DNA from: Acholeplasmataceae bacterium
Lineage (GTDB): Bacteria; Bacillota_I; Bacilli_A; Acholeplasmatales; Acholeplasmataceae
Direction of reading: 5' to 3'
Assembly: GCA_021108415.1 (NCBI GenBank)
Contig: JAIOQX010000003.1
Span: forward strand, 186,001-250,000
Length of the DNA: 64,000 bases
Positions 53,646-62,718 of this stretch are shown here, in pieces. How positions within the stretch are numbered: position 1 is the stretch's first letter; each line of letters opens with the position of its first letter. The notes beneath the pieces were generated by a model. It saw only the letters and a program-made list of their open reading frames with translations, did no database searches and was not told where the DNA came from. A program made the translations under genes and the position numbers.

Positions 53646-55100
53646 TTTGGTATATTTTGAGATTAAATGATAGAGTTCATAGGCTTTAAATGGTTTATAA
53701 ACAACATCATTCATTTTAACTTCCATACACTTAACATATTGATCATGATAAGTGTTGGCAGTCATTGCTAGAATAGGAATTTCAGCATCTTTTTCTCGTA
53801 TTTTTTGAGTAGCTTCATAGCCATCCATTAAAGGCAATGACACATCCATCAATATTAAATCAAAAGGGTATTCTAAAAACTTCTGTACAGCTTCTTTTCC
53901 ATTAGTTGCGATCACAGCATCAAGACCAATACTTTTTAATAAGTTATAAGTTGCATCTGCACTTAAAGCATTATCTTCAGCAATCAAGATTGATAAACCT
54001 GCTTTAGGTGTATCATATGCTTGTGATTGAGTTGTTTTTATTTCACTCATCTCAACTACTTTAATAGGAATTTCTAAAATGAAAGTTGTGCCCACTTTAA
54101 ATTGACTTTCTATTTGAATAGAACCATTTAATAAGGATAATAATTTTTGACTTATTGACAATCCAAGTCCTGTACCACCATATATTTTTGAAATATTTTG
54201 ATTTGCTTGAGTAAATGAGTTAAATATATTGAGTTGTTCTTCATCAGTCATTCCAATACCTGTATCAGATAAACGGATCATCAAATGATTTTGTCCATCT
54301 ATTGATATTAAATCTGTTTGAATTGAAATCGAGCCATGATCGGTAAATTTTATCGCATTTGATATTAAATTAGTCAAGGTTTGTTTTAAAATAGATATAT
54401 CACTTTCAAAGCTAAAGTCCTTTTGATGAGTGATATGAAATAATAATCCCTTATCGTCCATAGATGCTTTAAAGATGTGATATATATCGTCAAATAAATC
54501 TTTGATGTATACAGCAGAGATAGTTAAAGTTCGGCTTTGATAATTAAGCTTTGATAACTCCAAAATGGAGTTCATCTGATATAATCCTTGATCATAAGCT
54601 TTTTCTATATGATGTAGGTATTCTAGAGCATCTTGATCTAAATCTTTATGTTTTAATAATTCAAGATAACTAGAAATGGCTGATAGTGGTGTTTTTAACT
54701 CATGTGTCATCTGATATATTGAAGCTTCTTGACGTTTTATGATTTCATGAGTACTTTTTAATTCATCTTTGAGTGCATTGATTTCAGGTAGATAAATCAT
54801 ATAGCCATTTTGTTTAAGATGATTAAAGCTTAGTCTACATATTTTGTGTTCTAAAAGTTCTACTAAAATTGTTGATGTTTTTTTAATCGTAAAGACTTGA
54901 TCAATATCCTCTTGACTAGATTCAACAAACAATGATTTAAATGTCTCTATGGTTAATCCTGATTTGATCGATAAAAAAGATGAAAGGTCATTAGATAACA
55001 TAATTTTTTGATTATCTGAAATAAAAAAATCCATGATGATTTGATCATGATTTGTATAATGTTTTTTATCTTGAAATACTTTTTTGGATTTAAGTTTCAT
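53643..55100 (-). CDS. Hybrid sensor histidine kinase with receiver domain
   Basis: 485 residues, no membrane helix. An N-terminal PAS-like region (about 1-105), HisKA with His in MTHELKTPLS (about 130), HATPase_c with NAIKF and GIGMTDEEQL and GGTGLGLSIS boxes, then a C-terminal receiver with DLILMDVSLPLMDGYE (Asp of LMD phosphorylated) and a Lys in VVYKPF. The phosphate is probably relayed inside the protein. The ATG at 55100 is preferred because GGAGGTC precedes it; a frame-matched ATG at 55118 would put the SD inside the coding region. Confidence 0.9.
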   Translation of the reverse strand: MKLKSKKVFQDKKHYTNHDQIIMDFFISDNQKIMLSNDLSSFLSIKSGLTIETFKSLFVESSQEDIDQVFTIKKTSTILVELLEHKICRLSFNHLKQNGYMIYLPEINALKDELKSTHEIIKRQEASIYQMTHELKTPLSAISSYLELLKHKDLDQDALEYLHHIEKAYDQGLYQMNSILELSKLNYQSRTLTISAVYIKDLFDDIYHIFKASMDDKGLLFHITHQKDFSFESDISILKQTLTNLISNAIKFTDHGSISIQTDLISIDGQNHLMIRLSDTGIGMTDEEQLNIFNSFTQANQNISKIYGGTGLGLSISQKLLSLLNGSIQIESQFKVGTTFILEIPIKVVEMSEIKTTQSQAYDTPKAGLSILIAEDNALSADATYNLLKSIGLDAVIATNGKEAVQKFLEYPFDLILMDVSLPLMDGYEATQKIREKDAEIPILAMTANTYHDQYVKCMEVKMNDVVYKPFKAYELYHLISKYTK

Positions 55101-55293
55101 ATGTTTTTTGACCTCCATATAAAACTATTATATCACGGTTAAATCGGACATGATAAATATATATATATAAAATGTCTTTATTATTTGTGGCATTTAATGG
55201 TAAACTATTGATAAAACAAGTAGTTATCTATGATTACAAATTTACAAATTTGATATATAATAATATAAAGACACAAAAGAGGTATAACAAAAC

Positions 55294-57891
55294 ATGAAGA
55301 GATATACATATAAATTAGCAATTGCATTTATCATCTCCTACATCATTTTGATGGTTGTAGTTGTTTTTGCATATACACAGATATCTCAAAACTTTATTAT
55401 GAATCAAGCTGAAGATCAATTAACTGAATCAGGAGAAGTTGTTTCTAAACAAATTGAGGTGCAATTAAATTTTGATTATGAAAGATTTGAGGTTTTAATT
55501 ACAGATTATGTTGCAAATTCGCTAGATCCAATTGTTGAATTAGAATCTAATGTTTCAACGATTTTCATTAACGGATTAACTTTTTCTCACTTTGGATTAA
55601 TCGACGTTGAGAACTCAAATATTACTATCGATACTTCAGTGTACACATTCATTGATAATTTCACACAAAGTAATTTTGATCAGAATATTGCATTTTATAG
55701 TTACGAACAAGCTTTTGGCAGAGATGAAAAAATGATGTATGGCGTCTTTAAAGTCGATCAATATATTGCTTTATTTGAGCTTGAACCTTATATTGCAACA
55801 TTTTTAACATCTGAAAAGATTGAAAATGAATATGTCTTTATGGGTGAAGAAAACACAATATATTTAAGTTCATCATTAAACCAAGATAGCATATTATTTT
55901 ATAATTACTTGAGACAATCCGGATATTCTGAAGATCATATAGATGAGGTTAAAGAAGTTGTCATCAATCATCAATCAGGTATATTTAGACTAAACTTTTT
56001 AGATCAAGAATCAATTTTATCATTTGTACCTGTATTTACTGATCTATCAACTAGAACGTATTATTTAGTTCAAATATATGAAGAATCTGCAGTTATTAAC
56101 TCTCTAAGTTACCTATCTTCAACATTATGGGCATTGTTTGCGGTTATATTTGTTTTATTTTCCATAACAATTATAGTGATTTATAAAATATTAGAAGAAA
56201 AGATTCATGATATTGAAAATGCAAGATTGTCATTATATTATGCAAAACCTTATATTATTAAAGTTAAAAAATCAGGTAAAATCAAATCCTATAATAGAGC
56301 CTTTAATAAACTTTTAGGAGATACTGACACGTATCAATATATTCAAGACTTTATTATTAAAGGATCAGATGAAGAATCTACAATGATTGAAAGACTTCAT
56401 CGTCAAAAAGCTTTTACGATGATTTTAGAAATTATGGACAAAGCAGTTTATATAAGATTTATTATCACAAGATCTACGGGTGGATTCATTTTAGTAGGTG
56501 ATGATATTACACATATCGAAGGAAAGTTTGATGAGTTTGAAAAACTTGCCTTATTTAATCCTGTTACCAATCTACCAAATCAAAATGTATTAATTAATGA
56601 TTTGGATAAAGTCTTTCAAGATCAAGAAATATTAGAACAATTTAATGTATTAGTTACATTTGATATCGTAGCATTTACTAAAATTGGTTTAGTACTTGGT
56701 GAAGAAAGTGCAGATAGGTTTTTACAATTTATAGCTGAACTTACAAAAGAGTCATTAGAAAACTATCCAGCAACTTTATATAATATTAGAGTTGACCAAT
56801 TTGCAATTTTATTTACAAATTTAGAATCCTACCAATGGATTGATACTTGGATAAATCTATTTTTAAATAAATTAGATAAACCAATTACGATGGATCGAAA
56901 CTTCTTAAATGTAGATGTTAAACTTGGAATCTTTAATATTGAGTCTCAAAAATATGAAATCTTAACTTCAGAAATTTGTCTAGAAAATGCTAAGCTTGCA
57001 TTAAACCATGCAAAAGAAAGTTCAACTAAACCTTCATTTGTCTATGATGTATCCTTATCTTTGGTTGCGTCTAGAGAGCAAAGAATGGAAATAGATTTAG
57101 CAAATGCGATTACAAATCAAGAATTTCAAATGGCTCTTCAAGCTCAATATAGTAATGTAGAAGAACGTATTATTGGATTTGAAGCTTTAATTCGTTGGAC
57201 AAATCCTAAATATTCTGCTGAATCTCCATTGAAATTCATTCAAATGGCAGAAAAGAATAACATGATTGTAGATATCGGAAAAATTGCACTTCATGAAACT
57301 TTCTTAATTGCAAAAGAATTAGAACCATATGATGTTCATATATCCATTAATGTCTCTCCAGTACAAATGCTTCAAGCAGGGTTTGTGAATGAAGTTATAT
57401 CGATATTTGAACAATATGATCTAAAACCTGGCAGTATAAGCTTAGAAATTACCGAAACATTTTTGATTGATTCATTTGAATTGGTTATCAATAAGTTAAA
57501 TATTTTCAAGCGTCATGGATTTAACATTCACTTAGATGACTTTGGGACAGGCTATTCTTCGCTACAATATTTAAGAGATTTGCCGATTAATACCATAAAA
57601 ATTGATAAGGCATTTATAGATGATGTTGAAACAGATGCCCATTCAAGAGCTATTGTTACAATGATTTCTAATCTAGCAAAACAAGTAGGTCTTGATGTTA
57701 TTGCTGAAGGTGTTGAAACTGAAAAACAAAACAACATAGTCTTCAAAGCAGGATGTAATGTTATACAAGGTTATATGATTGGCCCTGCGGTTCCAAAAGA
57801 TAAAGCCATTCAATTAATAGAAGATTATAATATTAACAAAACAAAGAAGGTACATGTTATTAAGACAAAAACTAAGGAGGCTAGACGATGA
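55294..57891 (+). CDS. Membrane sensor with degenerate GGDEF and intact EAL phosphodiesterase
   Basis: 865 residues. Membrane helix (about 7-30), extracytoplasmic sensor region, second helix (about 274-297), PAS-like part, GGDEF domain whose signature is altered (RVDQF), and an EAL domain with EALIRW, NVSPVQM, LEITE, DDFGTGYSSL, KIDKAF and EGVETE motifs all intact. So it should hydrolyse c-di-GMP, with a non-catalytic GGDEF perhaps serving as an effector site. ATGA-type overlap with the next gene implies co-translation. Confidence 0.92.
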   Translation: MKRYTYKLAIAFIISYIILMVVVVFAYTQISQNFIMNQAEDQLTESGEVVSKQIEVQLNFDYERFEVLITDYVANSLDPIVELESNVSTIFINGLTFSHFGLIDVENSNITIDTSVYTFIDNFTQSNFDQNIAFYSYEQAFGRDEKMMYGVFKVDQYIALFELEPYIATFLTSEKIENEYVFMGEENTIYLSSSLNQDSILFYNYLRQSGYSEDHIDEVKEVVINHQSGIFRLNFLDQESILSFVPVFTDLSTRTYYLVQIYEESAVINSLSYLSSTLWALFAVIFVLFSITIIVIYKILEEKIHDIENARLSLYYAKPYIIKVKKSGKIKSYNRAFNKLLGDTDTYQYIQDFIIKGSDEESTMIERLHRQKAFTMILEIMDKAVYIRFIITRSTGGFILVGDDITHIEGKFDEFEKLALFNPVTNLPNQNVLINDLDKVFQDQEILEQFNVLVTFDIVAFTKIGLVLGEESADRFLQFIAELTKESLENYPATLYNIRVDQFAILFTNLESYQWIDTWINLFLNKLDKPITMDRNFLNVDVKLGIFNIESQKYEILTSEICLENAKLALNHAKESSTKPSFVYDVSLSLVASREQRMEIDLANAITNQEFQMALQAQYSNVEERIIGFEALIRWTNPKYSAESPLKFIQMAEKNNMIVDIGKIALHETFLIAKELEPYDVHISINVSPVQMLQAGFVNEVISIFEQYDLKPGSISLEITETFLIDSFELVINKLNIFKRHGFNIHLDDFGTGYSSLQYLRDLPINTIKIDKAFIDDVETDAHSRAIVTMISNLAKQVGLDVIAEGVETEKQNNIVFKAGCNVIQGYMIGPAVPKDKAIQLIEDYNINKTKKVHVIKTKTKEARR

Positions 57892-59321
57892 ATATGTTTA
57901 GAATTTATGAGATAGATCCAGTATTAACGTTTGTCCTATTCATTATTATTATTTTAGTTCTAATTGTTTTCATTTACTTTTTGGCGCGCTCTTTCTTTAA
58001 AGAGAGAAGAAGAATCATGGAAGAAAAAGCATTAACCATAGAAGGTGTGCTAACAAGATCTGAGATTCATTCAGTCATTGCATCATATATTGCAAAATCA
58101 AGTAAAGATACACAGTTTTCATTGGTTTATATTGACTTAGATAAGTTTACTGATTTTGTCAATGCATTTGGTAAAAATGAAAGTGAAAAGATTATTGAAA
58201 AAATCATTAAAAATATAGAATATGTACTCCCAAAAGGTGTAAAAATATCTAGAATGCAAAATGATGAGTTCTTGTTATTCTTATCTATGGATTATGATCG
58301 AACAGAAGTTGTTGATATGGCAAATAAAATAAGAGCTGCTATTGGTAAACAAATTAGACTGTTTGGGGATACCATGATTAGTGCAACAGCATCTATTTCT
58401 ATCGCATTTTATCCAGTGCATGGTGGAAACCTTAAAGATATGTTAAATTCACTACAAATTGCAACCTACATCATTAAAAAAGGTGGCGGAGATAACATTA
58501 GAGTTTATAGTGAAGAGATGAGTGATCAAGGTGGAGAACATGTAGAATACTATTATCAAATTAAACATGCAATCCAACACAAGGAGTTTCAATTATTCTA
58601 TCACCCGATGATTAATACACAAACTAAAGATATCTATGGCGTAGAAGCACTGATTAGATGGAATCATCCTGAGCATGGTCTACTATCTCCATTTAAGTTT
58701 CTAGGTATTATGGAACAATCAGGAGATGTACATTGGATTGGATTATGGGGATTAGAAACACTGATTAAAACGTATCAAGAACTAAATCAAGTTTTTCCTA
58801 AGAAAGATTTAAAATTTTCAATGAACTTAAGTCCTAAACAATTGATGAATAAAACTTTACCTGCTGATTTCCAAAAGATTTTAAAAAAATACAGAATGAA
58901 TGCTGAACATATTATTTTAGAAATTATTGAATTTGCTGTTTTTGAAAAACAAGAAAATATCTTCAATAATTTAAAATTGTTAAAAGAAATGGGGTTTTTG
59001 ATCGCAATCGATGGATTTGGCCTTGATTATCAAACTTTATCAAAAGTTGAAAAAATGGATATTGATATCATTAAACTTGATAATGAATTTTTAAAAGAAT
59101 CAGAAGCATACATGAAAGCTAAATTCGCAACACTACTTATAGAGTTTGCACATAAAAACGAATATGAAATTATTAGTGAAATGATTGAGACCAAAGAAAT
59201 GATGGAAGAATCTAAAAACTATAACATTCACATTATGCAAGGATTCTATTTTACAAAACCTTTATCTGCAGAAGCTTTAAGAGGTTATATTGGAACCGAT
59301 GCATGGCATAATCAACTCTAA
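57888..59321 (+). CDS. Membrane GGDEF-EAL protein, both domains degenerate
   Basis: 477 residues: one N-terminal membrane helix (about 11-33), GGDEF domain with altered signature (MQNDEF), EAL domain with EALIRW and NLSPKQL but DDFGTG replaced by IDGFGLDY, LEITE by LEIIE, and EGVET by SEMIET. Loss of these acidic/metal residues suggests no phosphodiesterase activity. Probably a receptor or regulatory partner of the intact protein just upstream. RBS AAGGAGG. Confidence 0.87.
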   Translation: MNMFRIYEIDPVLTFVLFIIIILVLIVFIYFLARSFFKERRRIMEEKALTIEGVLTRSEIHSVIASYIAKSSKDTQFSLVYIDLDKFTDFVNAFGKNESEKIIEKIIKNIEYVLPKGVKISRMQNDEFLLFLSMDYDRTEVVDMANKIRAAIGKQIRLFGDTMISATASISIAFYPVHGGNLKDMLNSLQIATYIIKKGGGDNIRVYSEEMSDQGGEHVEYYYQIKHAIQHKEFQLFYHPMINTQTKDIYGVEALIRWNHPEHGLLSPFKFLGIMEQSGDVHWIGLWGLETLIKTYQELNQVFPKKDLKFSMNLSPKQLMNKTLPADFQKILKKYRMNAEHIILEIIEFAVFEKQENIFNNLKLLKEMGFLIAIDGFGLDYQTLSKVEKMDIDIIKLDNEFLKESEAYMKAKFATLLIEFAHKNEYEIISEMIETKEMMEESKNYNIHIMQGFYFTKPLSAEALRGYIGTDAWHNQL

Positions 59322-59345
59322 CTTTTATTAAAATTAAATCAACTT

Positions 59346-59388
59346 AAAAACATCTAAAATTCATTGATCATTTTTAGATGTTTTTTTT
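59346..59388 (+). terminator. Terminator after the EAL gene pair
   Basis: AAAAACATCTAAAA, 11-base loop, TTTTTAGATGTTTTTT. Confidence 0.92.
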
Positions 59389-59539
59389 GTTTATTAAGAA
59401 TATATATCAATCGTCTTACAAATAAATTAAATTCAAAATTAATTCAAATATATTTCAAAAGTTAAGAAAAAATTAATATTGTTTTAATTTTATAGTAATG
59501 GCCTAAGTGATAGAATGAAGCAAGTTAAGAGGTGATTCT

Positions 59540-60253
59540 ATGAAGTATAACAAAGTCATTAAAGCAGAAAAGGCACTTAAAAGAAATAAATTTTTTAGAA
59601 TAGGTATGATTCTTTCAGGTCTTTTATCTTTAGCATTTGGAGTTGTTACATTTTATGGTCAAGATTCAGGAAACTTTATTATGTCAATTGATAAAGAATC
59701 TTATAACAGGGGTATTATCTTATCAACAGATGATACATTTGAATTTCCTCAAGCACAATTATTAAGTGATCCAGTGGAAGAAGCTAGAGATTTAACATAT
59801 AGATGGTTGAAACTCGATGAAGTTAGCGAGGCTAATGGCAATTATAGTGATCCTGATTTTGATTATGTAGCTTATACTTTCTATATTAAAAATGATGGAA
59901 ATGAAACAGTTAATGTTTCATATCACATTAAAATCACTGATGTCTTTAATCGAATGGATGAAGCAGTAAGAGTTTTAGTTATTATTGATGGTCAAGAGGT
60001 CTTATATCAAAAAGAAGATCAAAAAAATAGTGATGGAGAATATCCTATTTATCCACCATCAATTCCTAAAGCAGATTATTTCTTAACAGATCTTATCGTA
60101 GCTAGAACTACATTTAATCATTTTGAACCAGAAGATGTAAAAAAAATTAGTGTACTCATTTGGCTAGAAGGTTATGATCCAGATACCACTGATGAAATCT
60201 TAGGTGGCATGATTAAAATGGAAATGATTTTCTCGATAGAAAATAGATCATGA
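59540..60253 (+). CDS. Surface protein paralog 1 (signal-anchored, IWxEGWD-type)
   Basis: 237 residues. One N-terminal membrane segment (about 20-40), then an extracytoplasmic beta-rich domain. The C-terminus IWLEGYDPDTTDEIL is shared with the next two proteins. No catalytic motif. First gene of a tandem of three; stop overlaps the next start by ATGA. RBS AGAGGTG. Possibly a structural surface fibre subunit of TasA/camelysin-like type, an inference from layout and size. Confidence 0.75.
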   Translation: MKYNKVIKAEKALKRNKFFRIGMILSGLLSLAFGVVTFYGQDSGNFIMSIDKESYNRGIILSTDDTFEFPQAQLLSDPVEEARDLTYRWLKLDEVSEANGNYSDPDFDYVAYTFYIKNDGNETVNVSYHIKITDVFNRMDEAVRVLVIIDGQEVLYQKEDQKNSDGEYPIYPPSIPKADYFLTDLIVARTTFNHFEPEDVKKISVLIWLEGYDPDTTDEILGGMIKMEMIFSIENRS

Positions 60254-61194
60254 AAAAATTATATATCTCAGTGATTACCCTAAGTTTAATGATGATGGTC
60301 TTTGGAACAATTACTTATGCTTGGATAACCATTTCCACTGTAAATAATATTGAAGGTCTATCTTTAAGTGCTTCAACTGGAGATGAATTACAAATATCAC
60401 TAGATGGATTTAACTTTTCACAAACATTAGATTCGCAAACTCTTGAATCACTAATTGAATCACAGCATTTAAGTGATGTGACTACAGATGATGGATTTGA
60501 ATTTTATACTGGTGGACTTAGAGCATTAGGTAGTGCTTATCCAAATCAAGATTATTTATCGTTTGAGCTTTGGTTTCGAACCGATAGAAAACAAAGAAAT
60601 GTATATCTAGTCAATAACGTTTCAGATCAAGCAAGTTATGATGTTTCAATAGAAGGAACTTATGTCGTATCAAGAGGTGTATCTTGGACATCAAATCTGA
60701 CATTCTTAAATGGTATGCAAGCTTCAGATATTATATATAGTGGACAAGAAGATACATATTATGCAAAAAATGCAGTAAGAATTGGATTTAGTGAACTACT
60801 AGATGAGCCTTATGATCAAAGAGAGTTGTACCAACTTAATCATTTCATCTTTGATCCATCAAATGATCCAATTAGAGGATATGGTAAATCATATGGTGCA
60901 TATAATTATTTCATAAATATGACAAATCAAAATTTATCACTTCCTACAGATGTACCAAATACAATCTATGAACTCTCAAGACCATTAGAAGATAATCCTT
61001 ATGTCTCAAACAATCAAAACTCATTAGTAGCCAATCTTCAACCAACTGGTTTATATAACCAAGAAGGACAAGAAGTTTATCAAGCAAAAGTTATGATTAA
61101 CATATGGATTGAAGGATGGGATGCAGATGCATTTGATGCAGTCTTAAAAGATTTCATTAAAATACAGCTTCAATTTAGATCGATGAATAGTTAA
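60250..61194 (+). CDS. Surface protein paralog 2
   Basis: 314 residues: signal segment (about 1-25) with TYAWITI just after it, the same motif position as TFAWFTI in paralog 3. A Ser/Asp/Asn-rich beta domain follows, ending with INIWIEGWDADAFDAVL. Secreted or anchored by the uncleaved signal. Function unknown. Confidence 0.75.
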   Translation: MKKLYISVITLSLMMMVFGTITYAWITISTVNNIEGLSLSASTGDELQISLDGFNFSQTLDSQTLESLIESQHLSDVTTDDGFEFYTGGLRALGSAYPNQDYLSFELWFRTDRKQRNVYLVNNVSDQASYDVSIEGTYVVSRGVSWTSNLTFLNGMQASDIIYSGQEDTYYAKNAVRIGFSELLDEPYDQRELYQLNHFIFDPSNDPIRGYGKSYGAYNYFINMTNQNLSLPTDVPNTIYELSRPLEDNPYVSNNQNSLVANLQPTGLYNQEGQEVYQAKVMINIWIEGWDADAFDAVLKDFIKIQLQFRSMNS

Positions 61195-61255
61195 GGTTAC
61201 AACATTTAAAATAAATGTCTATATAAAAATAAAAAAAATCAAAGGAGAAATTAAA

Positions 61256-62263
61256 ATGAGAAAAGTATCAAGAAGATTATTATTATCTACACTAACAGTT
61301 GTGTTAACAATTGTAGCACTAGGAACTACAACATTTGCATGGTTTACCATAACCAATACAGCAAGAATTAGTTCATTTGAAACACAAATCGCTGCAGAGC
61401 AAGGGATAGAAATTGCACTTGGTATCATTGATACAGGTATTGCAGATGGAGAAGAAACAAAATTTAGAGTGAATTCACCTCAAGATTTAAACTGGGTGAC
61501 TACACTTACATCAGCTGATGTTGAAGAGTTCATTCAAACTCATGTAGAAACTGGATTTAGATTTGAACATTTAACTTCACCAGACGGACAAACATTTTAT
61601 ACATTTGCATCAGATGCTGTAGGTGGTTCAGTGACTACAGGTTATGTAAGACTACCTATTCATTTCAGATCAGGTGATGTTTATACAATTAACTGGTCAT
61701 CAGTTATTCTAGGTGGAGGCACACCGCTACCATCTTGGACATCAGATGTTGATCAATTCACAAATGTTAACAATAATGCAGTTAATCGTGGTGATTCAAT
61801 CAATGTAGACCCTTCAGATGCAATTAGAATTAGTGCAGTGGGTACATCTACAGTCGTATATGAAAAACCTGGAAATGCACCTGGTGGAACAAATATAGCA
61901 CTTAATACAGGTGGCGATCTAACAGCTACACTAATCGATCCTGATGGAACACCTGCAAATGGTGATGAATATGCTCTATCAAGTGTTGGTGCACATAGTT
62001 ATTACAATGCTAAAACCAATAGATTACCTGATGGTATTGATTCAGTTGTTACAGTAGCAACTAATTCTAACCTAACAGAATTATCAGAAGATGGTGTTAC
62101 AGTTTTAACACTAGCTAGTGGACAAAGTGCAAATGCTGGTATGGAATATTATGGATCATTAGAATTATATATTTGGGTCGAAGGTTGGGATCCAAATGCA
62201 TATAATGCAATTTTAGATGAATATGTATTTATCTCATTTACATTTAAAGGTATGGAAGTATAA
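61256..62263 (+). CDS. Surface protein paralog 3
   Basis: 335 residues: signal segment (about 8-28), TFAWFTI, a Thr/Asn/Gly-rich beta domain, and C-terminal LYIWVEGWDPNAYNAIL. Strong SD AAAGGAG. A 12-bp stem-loop follows the stop, which may stabilise this mRNA. Likely the most expressed of the three. Confidence 0.76.
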   Translation: MRKVSRRLLLSTLTVVLTIVALGTTTFAWFTITNTARISSFETQIAAEQGIEIALGIIDTGIADGEETKFRVNSPQDLNWVTTLTSADVEEFIQTHVETGFRFEHLTSPDGQTFYTFASDAVGGSVTTGYVRLPIHFRSGDVYTINWSSVILGGGTPLPSWTSDVDQFTNVNNNAVNRGDSINVDPSDAIRISAVGTSTVVYEKPGNAPGGTNIALNTGGDLTATLIDPDGTPANGDEYALSSVGAHSYYNAKTNRLPDGIDSVVTVATNSNLTELSEDGVTVLTLASGQSANAGMEYYGSLELYIWVEGWDPNAYNAILDEYVFISFTFKGMEV

Positions 62264-62279
62264 AATAAAATTTTAAAAA

Positions 62280-62327
62280 GGATAGATGCATTTTACCCCT
62301 TATGCATCTATCCCTCCTTTAAGGAGG
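62280..62327 (+). promoter_or_regulatory. Stem-loop plus SD-sequestering hairpin before 62335 gene
   Basis: GGATAGATGCAT (62280-62291)/ATGCATCTATCC (62302-62313), 12 bp perfect, is followed by CCTCC (62313-62317)/GGAGG (62323-62327), which includes the SD of the next gene. The first has no T run, so it is not a classic terminator. Confidence 0.7.
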
Positions 62328-62334
62328 AAAACCA

Positions 62335-62694
62335 ATGGCAAATCTAAAAAACTATTTTAAAATCACATTCTATATGATCTCTGGAGCAATGCTACTTTTT
62401 GTAGGTTTGTATTTACTTGGTTATAAATTTGCATTTTTTCCATCAAGTCAATATATACAAAATTTTATAAAAACTCTTGATAATCGTCTGTTGATTGCAG
62501 CTATTATATTTATATTTACTTTGCTTGCTGCACAATTAGCAAAAACAAGTTTAAATGTATTAGCAACATATAGAAAGCAGCTCAAATACAATAAAAAGGA
62601 TAAAGAAACGATAGCTCATCAAATATTTTTAGTTGAAAAACAAAAAATAAAAGATGCAATGTTTAAAGATTACATGAAACATCAAAGAAAATAA
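62335..62694 (+). CDS. Small membrane protein of the surface locus
   Basis: 119 residues, two membrane helices (about 10-30 and 52-72) and a basic cytosolic tail (about 80-119). No known family. Its SD AAGGAGG is in a possible hairpin. Downstream gene starts 24 bases later with its own SD, so it is likely in the same operon. Confidence 0.7.
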   Translation: MANLKNYFKITFYMISGAMLLFVGLYLLGYKFAFFPSSQYIQNFIKTLDNRLLIAAIIFIFTLLAAQLAKTSLNVLATYRKQLKYNKKDKETIAHQIFLVEKQKIKDAMFKDYMKHQRK

Positions 62695-62718
62695 TAAGTT
62701 AACTATTGGAGCATAAAC

